From assembly GCA_003660635.1 (NCBI GenBank), contig QMUP01000029.1:1-8139 (forward strand): a stretch of DNA of 8,139 nucleotides. The letters are read 5' to 3'. Both the position numbers and the translations under genes were made by a program. This DNA comes from Candidatus Wolframiiraptor sp. Lineage in GTDB: Archaea; Thermoproteota; Nitrososphaeria_A; Caldarchaeales; Wolframiiraptoraceae. Within the stretch, counting starts at the first letter, position 1. Each line of letters opens with the position of its first letter. Positions 1 to 4,840 of the stretch are shown here, piece after piece. The notes under the pieces are model-generated. The model saw only the letters and a list, made by a program, of their open reading frames with translations, was not told the origin of the DNA and did not search any database.

Positions 1-114
1 CCGGCCAAGATCGTTAAGGAGATCAACAGCGATATCGCGAAGATCGCGGAAAGTTTTCCAAGCATTCTTAGGTTAGGCAAGTTCTCACGGCGCGCAACGA
101 CAATAACAAGCTAA
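1..114 (+). CDS. C-terminal tail of an unidentified gene (partial, 5' end outside window)
   Basis: Frame 1 is open from the first base to a TAA at 112-114 and gives 37 residues. The early part is Lys/Glu/Ile-rich and could form an amphipathic helix (AKIVKEI...IAKIAESF). It is followed by a basic Ser/Thr-rich end (KFSRRATTITS). Codon use (ATC, AAG, GAG) resembles the real genes nearby, which supports coding. The gene would be convergent with the methyltransferase, with 65 bp between the two stop codons. I do not recognise the family from so short a tail. The open frame could also be chance, since 37 codons is within random expectation. Confidence 0.45.
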   Translation, partial: PAKIVKEINSDIAKIAESFPSILRLGKFSRRATTITS

Positions 115-150
115 TAAGAGTTCTCACGCAAAGCCCGTCGAATAATACTA

Positions 151-178
151 CTCGATCTCGAGCTTTGGCTTCTAAGCC
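151..178. terminator. Two adjacent 12-bp inverted repeats in the convergent gap (weak terminator candidate)
   Basis: The gap between the convergent stops contains CTCGA-TC-TCGAG (151-162) and GGCTT-CT-AAGCC (167-178), two perfect five-base inverted repeats four bases apart. The second ends one base before the methyltransferase stop codon at 180-182. No clear T-tract follows on either strand, so these are not classical intrinsic terminators. They may be chance palindromes or a weak structure at both 3' ends. Confidence 0.18.
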
Positions 179-179
179 G

Positions 180-1037
180 CTATCTTCTCTTAACGCCGTG
201 GACGCATCTCGAGTTCTGGTCGTAGCTCGCCATGAACCCCGCTCGCCTAAGCCTCTCCAAAACTCCCTTCCAGATCTTTCTCCCCCTATGAACCCCAGGC
301 TGACCCACATAATGCACTATTCTCCCACCTGGTTTAAGCGCCTCAGCTAGCTTTCTATAGAAATCTAGTCCATAAAGTTCTCCAGCTAGAGAAAGTCTCG
401 GAGGATCATGTATTATGGCGTCAAATTCTCCGCGGTATTCTACCACGAGTTCTACCGCGTCCCCTATCCTCAGCTCTATATCTCTGTCTCCTAGATCCCA
501 CGACCAAGGATTGAATCGCGCGATCCTAATTACGTTTTCATCTTTTTCGATGGTCGTTATTTTGCAGGCTCCTCTTCGCTTAGCCGCTATCGCCGTGTAT
601 CCCAGTCCGGTGCATATGTCGAGCACGTTCCGGCATTTTATTTTCCCAAGAAGCCTTACCTTCATCTCCGAATCGATTTCCGGGGGGACATCGAGTATTC
701 TATGCATGTGTATTCCGTCGATTTCTAATGTCGGCGCGTGTCTCCAACGCACTAAAACGAGTTTGTAGAAATGGTCTGAGGCTATTGAGAGGGGGAAGAT
801 CCTATTCCCCTCAACATAGTACACGTCTCTCTCCCTATTCGCAACCAATTCCACATCATCCCAACGCAATTCAAATTCCTCTGAACATATACCATCGGCC
901 GTTAACCTAAGCTCTTTGATGCTCTTTCCTAGATCTAGGGAGACTTGGACGACCTTCTTACCCTGCATCCGTGCTCGAAGGAGTTCTTCGGCGACGGGTT
1001 TGCAGATCAGCGGCTTTCTAATGGGTTGAAATCTCAT
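180..1037 (-). CDS. Predicted archaeal SAM-dependent methyltransferase, COG2521 family
   Basis: A 285-residue protein with a Rossmann-type methyltransferase domain in its C-terminal two thirds. SAM motif I is LDICTGLGYTA (139-149), the acidic ribose-binding end of strand 2 is IEKDE (163-167), and GDAVEL (192-197) follows. Motif IV is HDPPR (210-214), and LKPGG (234-238) precedes a late strand ending in HYVGQPG. The N-terminal 130 residues hold the family signature FYKLV, LEIDGIHMHR and VPPEID. This combination marks the archaeal family COG2521, whose substrate is, to my knowledge, not established. DPP-type motifs are common in enzymes that methylate exocyclic or side-chain nitrogen, so a nucleic-acid or protein nitrogen target is a guess only. 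The ATG at 1037 gives the full N-terminus. It lies about 29 bases from an AT-rich box, so the transcript may be nearly leaderless. It is divergent from dtdA. It could loosely be annotated as spermidine-synthase-like from the fold, but polyamine synthase motifs are not evident. Confidence 0.85.
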   Translation of the reverse strand: MRFQPIRKPLICKPVAEELLRARMQGKKVVQVSLDLGKSIKELRLTADGICSEEFELRWDDVELVANRERDVYYVEGNRIFPLSIASDHFYKLVLVRWRHAPTLEIDGIHMHRILDVPPEIDSEMKVRLLGKIKCRNVLDICTGLGYTAIAAKRRGACKITTIEKDENVIRIARFNPWSWDLGDRDIELRIGDAVELVVEYRGEFDAIIHDPPRLSLAGELYGLDFYRKLAEALKPGGRIVHYVGQPGVHRGRKIWKGVLERLRRAGFMASYDQNSRCVHGVKRR

Positions 1038-1058
1038 CTATGAGAATTCCTGTCCACG

Positions 1059-1071
1059 CGAATATTTTTGA
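1059..1071. promoter_or_regulatory. AT-rich box shared by two divergent genes (TATA-like)
   Basis: The 66 bp gap between the methyltransferase start (1037) and dtdA start (1104) has one clear AT-rich element, CGAATATTTTTGA. Read on the minus strand (CAAAAATATT) its centre is about 29 bases from the methyltransferase ATG. Read on the plus strand it is about 38 bases from the dtdA ATG. Both distances suit an archaeal TATA box with a very short leader. The core AATATT is palindromic, so one site could serve both directions. No strong Shine-Dalgarno sequence precedes either gene, consistent with leaderless or near-leaderless mRNA. Confidence 0.45.
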
Positions 1072-1103
1072 CGTACGCTTTTCGAGTTTCCATTTGAAAG
1101 CCG

Positions 1104-1898
1104 ATGAGGGTTATAATAGCCTCTAAAGCCGATCCGGTGTCGATGAGGGTCGCCGATCTCCTGATCCAATCTTACGGGTTCGGCGAGAGCGGGCCGGGCC
1201 TCTATCGGAGAGGCGATGTCCTCCTCAAATTCATCTCCGAAAAACACATCTTCGCAGAGGGCCTCGCCGAGGATCTTAATCCCGAGTTAGTCATAGTTGC
1301 CTCCTCACATAGATCCGAGGCTGGGATAACCGCCCTCCTAACCCACCCAGTTGGGAATTGGGGCTCAGAGGCTCTGATGGGGGGCTCTCCAAAAACGCTC
1401 TCGCCGACGAGCGCCGCCGCGCTTTACACCTCTCTTCACGCACTGGCCAGGCAACAGGCAGCCCTAGGGCTTGAGGGCTGGAAAGTCGGATTAGAGGTAA
1501 CTCATCATGGACCGGCCACAAAGGCTCCAACGATATTCGTCGAGGCAGGCGGCCCACCTGACAAGCTCCCGGAGGAAAAGGCCATAGAGGCGGTAGCGGC
1601 GGCCTGTATTGAAGTCGCCGAATCGCGGCTTAATGCCCCTGTTGCGGCCATAGGCTTCGGTGGAGGCCATTACGCCCCCTCTTTTACGAGGCTGGCCCTA
1701 GCTAACGAATATTCTTTCGGGCACATGTGTCCTAAATACGCGATGCCGATCGACCGGGACATGGTACTTCAAGCATTTGAAAAAACGGTCGAAAAGCCGA
1801 GGCTTGCGGTTTTAGATTGGAAGGGGCTGAGGGGCAAGGATAGGTCTGAGATAATCTCGATCCTAGAGGATTTGGGAATAGAGTGGGTGAAGACCTGA
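1104..1898 (+). CDS. dtdA: D-aminoacyl-tRNA deacylase, archaeal type (DtdA/DTD2)
   Basis: A 264-residue protein with the hallmark blocks of the archaeal/plant D-aminoacyl-tRNA deacylase (COG1650): SSHRSEAG...LTHPVGNW (67-86), EVTHHGP (131-137), FVEAGG (145-150), GFGGGHYAPSFTRLAL (184-199) and GHMCPKYA (206-213). Enzymes of this family are zinc-dependent and hydrolyse the ester bond between a D-amino acid and tRNA in the cytoplasm, keeping D-residues out of translation. The conserved His residues in the HH and GGHY blocks are the likely metal or catalytic ligands. The ATG at 1104 gives the expected first strand and SKADP turn. An internal ATG at residue 14 sits in a repeated CGATGAGGGT and would remove that strand, so it is rejected. 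It lies 49 bp upstream of the moaD-like gene on the same strand, but shares no obvious pathway with it. The length is normal for the family. Confidence 0.95.
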   Translation: MRVIIASKADPVSMRVADLLIQSYGFGESGPGLYRRGDVLLKFISEKHIFAEGLAEDLNPELVIVASSHRSEAGITALLTHPVGNWGSEALMGGSPKTLSPTSAAALYTSLHALARQQAALGLEGWKVGLEVTHHGPATKAPTIFVEAGGPPDKLPEEKAIEAVAAACIEVAESRLNAPVAAIGFGGGHYAPSFTRLALANEYSFGHMCPKYAMPIDRDMVLQAFEKTVEKPRLAVLDWKGLRGKDRSEIISILEDLGIEWVKT

Positions 1899-1908
1899 GG
1901 CAGAACGC

Positions 1909-1919
1909 CTATATCTTAT
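1909..1919 (+). promoter_or_regulatory. Possible TATA box for the moaD-moeB pair
   Basis: The 49 bp gap after the dtdA stop contains CTATATCTTAT. Its centre is about 34 bases upstream of the TTG start at 1948, a fitting distance for an archaeal promoter with a leader of roughly ten bases. The pair may instead be read through from dtdA, and no transcription data decide this. Confidence 0.35.
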
Positions 1920-1935
1920 TCCAGAATTACCGAGC

Positions 1936-1942
1936 TAGGGGG
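1936..1942 (+). promoter_or_regulatory. Ribosome binding site supporting a TTG start for the MoaD-like gene
   Basis: TAGGGGG lies five bases upstream of TTG at 1948. Its match to the archaeal anti-Shine-Dalgarno is partial but purine-rich and well spaced. The TTG-initiated protein starts directly with the expected first beta strand (KVTVKAFATLR). There is no in-frame ATG nearby that preserves that strand, so TTG is the likely start. Confidence 0.5.
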
Positions 1943-1947
1943 TTCCC

Positions 1948-2226
1948 TTGAAGGTAACGGTGAAGGCCTTCGCGACCCTGAGGAATGTCTTCAATGGAAG
2001 GGCTATTGTGGAGCTAAATCTCCCAGAAGGAGCATCTCTCGAAGACCTGATAAAAAGATTGGAGGAGCGATTCGGCTTCGAGATAAGGTCTCCCAAGTCC
2101 GGGGAATTGGATCCCACAATAAAGATCTTAATTAACGGCAGAGAGGCAATATACCTCGACGGCCTTAAAACCCGGCTAAAGGATGGGGACGTCATAGCGT
2201 TCATACCGCCTGTAGGAGGTGGTTAA
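1948..2226 (+). CDS. moaD: MoaD/ThiS-family sulfur carrier (ubiquitin-like, C-terminal Gly-Gly)
   Basis: A 92-residue beta-grasp protein. It opens with the strand KVTVKAFATLRNVF and continues with EGASLEDLIKRLEERF, typical of the MoaD helix. It then has KILINGREA, the LKDGDVIAFIPPV block that precedes the tail, and ends in GGG. The terminal Gly-Gly is the site that an E1 adenylates and that becomes a thiocarboxylate. In MoaD this gives sulfur to cyclic pyranopterin (made from GTP by MoaA and MoaC) within MPT synthase together with MoaE, which is absent from this window. Archaeal homologues can also act in tRNA thiolation or as protein modifiers (SAMPs), so the single role is not certain. Genomic context with MoeB, two MoeA proteins and AOR favours the pterin cofactor pathway, possibly serving the tungsten enzyme. 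The start is TTG. The 3' end overlaps the E1 gene by eight bases. Confidence 0.9.
   Translation: MKVTVKAFATLRNVFNGRAIVELNLPEGASLEDLIKRLEERFGFEIRSPKSGELDPTIKILINGREAIYLDGLKTRLKDGDVIAFIPPVGGG
2215..2221 (+). promoter_or_regulatory. Shine-Dalgarno-like GGAGGTG made by the Gly-Gly codons of moaD
   Basis: The last codons of the MoaD-like gene (GGA GGT GGT TAA) include GGAGGTG, a near-perfect complement of the archaeal 16S 3' end. It overlaps the GTG start of the E1 gene (2219-2221) rather than lying the usual five to nine bases upstream. It probably helps terminating ribosomes to restart on the E1 frame. Confidence 0.45.
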
Positions 2227-2980
2227 AACGGAAGGGCTTTCCGAAGATGAGATTGAGAGATATGATCGACAACTGAGGATACCGTCCTTCGGAGCGGAAG
2301 CCCAAATAAAGCTGAAGAAATCATCGGTCTTAGTGGCAGGGGTCGGCGGCCTCGGATCCGCGGCGGCGATCTACCTGACGGCGGCGGGTGTTGGCAAGTT
2401 GAGGATAGTGGATCATGGAGAAGTGGAGCTCAGCAACCTGAATAGACAAATTCTTTATTCAACAGAGGATATCGGTCGCTCTAAAGTCTCCGCGGCCTCT
2501 GAGAAACTCAAATCCATAAATCCAAATGTGGAGATAGAGGCCGTTAAGGAGCAGATAACGGAGGCCAATGTACATGACTTGCTGAAGGACGTCGATGTCG
2601 TAGTCGATGGACAGGATAACTTCAAGACGAGATTTATAATAAATGAAGCCTGTATCGAGGATCTAAAGCCATTCGTGCACGGCGCGGTCTACGCCTTTGA
2701 AGGAAGACTAATGACCATTATCCCCGGTAAAGGGCCATGCCTCAGATGTTTAATACCTCAGGACCCGAAACAAGTGACCCCTGTCCCCGTCTTCGGCCCG
2801 CTTCCAGGGATAGTCGGCGTACTTGAGGCCCTCGAGGCGATAAAGCTGTTGACGGGTGTCGGGGAGCCGTCTCTTGGGAGGCTCTTGATAATAGATGGTG
2901 AGACGCTTTCATTCTATAGCGTAGATATTAGGCGGGATCCAAATTGTCCGGTATGTGGTGGAAATAAAAAGAGGAAATAA
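2219..2980 (+). CDS. moeB: E1-like adenylyltransferase, MoeB/ThiF/HesA family
   Basis: A 253-residue single-domain E1. The N-terminal RYDRQLRIPSFG block (14-25) and the nucleotide-binding GVGGLGS (41-47) are intact. So are the acidic DHGEVELSNLNRQ (65-77) with the Arg that contacts ATP, DGQDNFKTRF (130-139), and two zinc-binding CxxC pairs, CLRC (174-177) and CPVC (243-246). The enzyme should activate the Gly-Gly tail of its partner as an acyl-adenylate, here presumably the adjacent MoaD-like protein. There is no C-terminal rhodanese domain, so sulfur must come from another protein. The segment between the first CxxC and GPLPGIVG is short and has no Cys where many E1s carry their crossover-loop thioester Cys. 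This resembles a Cys-less archaeal subfamily with PVxG-xxPG here. GTG at 2219 is the only canonical start, because TAG lies two codons upstream. MoeB-, ThiF- and UbaA-type labels cannot be separated fully from sequence. Confidence 0.9.
   Translation: MVKTEGLSEDEIERYDRQLRIPSFGAEAQIKLKKSSVLVAGVGGLGSAAAIYLTAAGVGKLRIVDHGEVELSNLNRQILYSTEDIGRSKVSAASEKLKSINPNVEIEAVKEQITEANVHDLLKDVDVVVDGQDNFKTRFIINEACIEDLKPFVHGAVYAFEGRLMTIIPGKGPCLRCLIPQDPKQVTPVPVFGPLPGIVGVLEALEAIKLLTGVGEPSLGRLLIIDGETLSFYSVDIRRDPNCPVCGGNKKRK
2966..2970 (-). terminator. Oligo-T stretch downstream of the AOR stop
   Basis: On the minus strand, five T residues followed by ATTT lie about 14 bases past the AOR stop codon, inside the last codons of the convergent E1 gene. 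Archaeal RNA polymerase can terminate at T-runs without a hairpin, so this is a plausible terminator. A T5 run is at the weak end of such signals. Confidence 0.3.
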
Positions 2981-2985
2981 TTTTT
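2981..2985 (+). terminator. Oligo-T stretch downstream of the E1 stop
   Basis: Five T residues follow directly after the E1 TAA stop and run into the AOR stop codon on the other strand. With the opposite-strand T5 at 2966-2970 they form a compact two-way termination zone in a three-base convergent gap. This is inferred from archaeal oligo-T termination only. Confidence 0.3.
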
Positions 2986-4801
2986 AGAGGATCTCGAGTT
3001 CTCTCAAAGTTTCCTCTGGGATTGTTCCATCGGGGTTGTATCTATGCTTCTCATAGTATTCGTCGAGCATCCTCTCGAACACATCTCGGTCATAGGTTTC
3101 GCCTTTCGCCGATGGTTCTTCGAAGAATCTCTTGGGTAACACGTCATCTTTTCTCGAGAATCCATGAAGCTGGTTGAAGTAGCGTTCCTGAGTCCAGATC
3201 CTCTCTCCTATCTTATCGAGGTCTTCCTCGGTTATCTCAACGCCGGTGAAGGTCGAGTAGAGGGCGACGTAATTCTCCTTGCTCAGGGCGAATGTGCTGA
3301 ACTTGCATAGAGTCAGGCTGTCGACGAAGGCGAAGAGCCTCTCCAGGGCTATGACCAAATCGACTTTCCCATCATAGCTGAGGGGATCGGTCTTATAGGG
3401 TATACCGAATACTTCTGAGGAGACGGCGTAGGCGCGGAGGTGGCAGGCTCCCCTATTCGAGGTCGCGTAGGTGAGGCCCATTCCCTTTAATCCCCTCGGA
3501 TCATAGGCGGGGATGCTCAGTTTTTTGACGGACATCGAGATCTCGGGCGCCCCTAGCTTTTCGGCCATCGCGGCTCCTCCTTCCGCGAGCAGGTCTCCTA
3601 TCTCATCCTCCCGGTATACGAGCTTCCTAACTAGCTCAGCGTATTTATCGGCGTCTCCCCATCTAATTTTCTCTTCGATGAGCCCCATCTCAGATGCCTC
3701 GGCCGCGACGGCGAGTGTGTTTCCAAGCTCTATGGTGTCGATGCCGTATAGGTTCGCGAGATAGTTCAGGTACGCGACTGCTTCGACGTGGCCCAGCCCG
3801 ATCATCGCCCCGAGCGACCAAAGCGTCTCGTATTCGGGTCCCTCGCTCTTGTGTTTAAACTTCCCATCCTTCACCTCGACATCTCTCTTACACGCAACCG
3901 GACATTGATAGCACGTCGGCGTCTTCTTCAAGAGTGTCCCCCTAAGGTTCTCACCGGAGATGTAATATGCGTCCTCAAACTGAGTTTCCTTCGCGTTTCT
4001 GGTCGGGAACGCGGCGAGCTCATTAATGGTGTTGACGAGTACTCCAGTCCCATAAACGGATAGCCCACCCTTCCCCGGGCCCGTAACATCGCTTTCCCTA
4101 ATCTTCGTAAGAGCGTCTGCCAAGGCCTTTCCAAATCCCTCTTTATTGGCGGGCTTCGGCTTCCTCTTCATATCCGCTAAAAATACGAGGCACTTGACCT
4201 TCTTACTCCCCATAACGGCGCCGGTTCCACACCTGCCAGACGCCCTTCCACCCGTTGCGAATCTGCTGAAGTGCATTATGTTTGCGAATCGGACGAGATT
4301 TTCTCCCGCCGGCCCGCTTCCGTAGAAGACTGCGGTGGCGCCATATTTTCTCCTGATCGACCAATATGCGTCGGAAGTGGTCTTTCCCCAGAGCGCTTTC
4401 GCATCTTCGATCGTTAGCTCACCATTCTTTGCGACGAGATACACGGGCTCCTCGGATGCGCCGCTTAAAATTATTCCATCAAATCCAGCGAGCTTTAACG
4501 CCGGGCCGGCATATCCTCCGCAATGACTGTCCGCAAAGGCCCCTGTAAGAGGTGACCTGGTTATAGCCACTATTCTATTGGCCATCGGGACATCGCTTCC
4601 GGTCAACGGCCCGGTCATGACTATCAGCAGGTTTTCGGGAGAGAGTGGGTCCTTGCCTACACAGTTCTTAACGAGTATTCTGCCTCCCAAGCCTCTTCCG
4701 CCGATGAATTTTAATGCATCGTCTTCGTCGATTTCCCGATATTCGATCTTCTTCTCCGAGAGGTCAACCCAAGCTATCTTGTTCATATAACCGTTTATCA
4801 T
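2984..4801 (-). CDS. aor: Tungsten aldehyde:ferredoxin oxidoreductase (AOR family)
   Basis: With the ATG at 4801 the protein has 605 residues, a normal AOR length. It begins INGYMNKIAWVDLS, the usual first strand of the family. The 4Fe-4S ligands are CYQCPVAC (Cys297, Cys300, Cys304) and a late Cys499 in DSLTLC (494-499), a variant of the DxxGLC pterin-contacting motif. Other family blocks are FIGGRGLGG (32-40), GRASGRCGTGAVMGSK (185-200), GPEYET (321-326), YDPRGLKGMG (433-442) and NRGACHLR (449-456). By family alignment, the Glu in GPEYET and His454 match the active-site Glu and His described for Pyrococcus AOR. The enzyme should oxidise aldehydes to acids with ferredoxin on a tungsto-bispterin centre in the cytoplasm. 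The exact aldehyde is unknown, and relatives (FOR, GAPOR, WOR) cannot be excluded fully. The first ATG of the frame (4831) lies in the TATA box and is not used here. It follows the moeA pair on the same strand. Confidence 0.93.
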   Translation of the reverse strand: MINGYMNKIAWVDLSEKKIEYREIDEDDALKFIGGRGLGGRILVKNCVGKDPLSPENLLIVMTGPLTGSDVPMANRIVAITRSPLTGAFADSHCGGYAGPALKLAGFDGIILSGASEEPVYLVAKNGELTIEDAKALWGKTTSDAYWSIRRKYGATAVFYGSGPAGENLVRFANIMHFSRFATGGRASGRCGTGAVMGSKKVKCLVFLADMKRKPKPANKEGFGKALADALTKIRESDVTGPGKGGLSVYGTGVLVNTINELAAFPTRNAKETQFEDAYYISGENLRGTLLKKTPTCYQCPVACKRDVEVKDGKFKHKSEGPEYETLWSLGAMIGLGHVEAVAYLNYLANLYGIDTIELGNTLAVAAEASEMGLIEEKIRWGDADKYAELVRKLVYREDEIGDLLAEGGAAMAEKLGAPEISMSVKKLSIPAYDPRGLKGMGLTYATSNRGACHLRAYAVSSEVFGIPYKTDPLSYDGKVDLVIALERLFAFVDSLTLCKFSTFALSKENYVALYSTFTGVEITEEDLDKIGERIWTQERYFNQLHGFSRKDDVLPKRFFEEPSAKGETYDRDVFERMLDEYYEKHRYNPDGTIPEETLRELEIL

Positions 4802-4830
4802 GGCCACGATCGTTTGAATGCAATACAGCA

Positions 4831-4840
4831 TATAAAAGTG
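4831..4840 (-). promoter_or_regulatory. TATA box for the AOR gene
   Basis: Read on the minus strand this is CACTTTTATA, continuing into TGC: a good archaeal TATA-like core (TTTTATAT), centred about 33 bases upstream of the ATG at 4801. It would place transcription start near 4808 and give a leader of about seven bases. The 39 bp gap after moeA-2 is nearly filled by it. AOR may thus be expressed separately from, as well as with, the moeA genes. Confidence 0.6.

Noticed and set aside
81..128. Nine-base direct repeat GTTCTCACG (81-89 and 120-128)
   Set aside because: Too short and only two copies, with no flanking mobile-element features, so it is not evidence for an attachment site or insertion.
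415..768. Plus-strand open frame of 117 codons inside the methyltransferase gene
   Set aside because: Ser-rich low-complexity translation opposite the SAM-binding motifs; a shadow frame.
1102..1150. Ten-base direct repeat CGATGAGGGT (1102-1111 and 1141-1150), with a second in-frame ATG for dtdA
   Set aside because: Both copies encode Met-Arg-Val, and the second would remove the first beta strand of the deacylase. The repeat is short and probably chance.
2200..2235. Programmed frameshift making a MoaD-E1 fusion
   Set aside because: There is no slippery sequence, the MoaD Gly-Gly end must be free for its chemistry, and the GTG overlap explains the junction.
2240..2285. C/D-box guide RNA, suggested by GATGAG and CTGAGG near each other
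   Set aside because: The C box does not match RTGATGA and there is no D'/C' pair. The stretch encodes the conserved RYDRQLR block of the E1.
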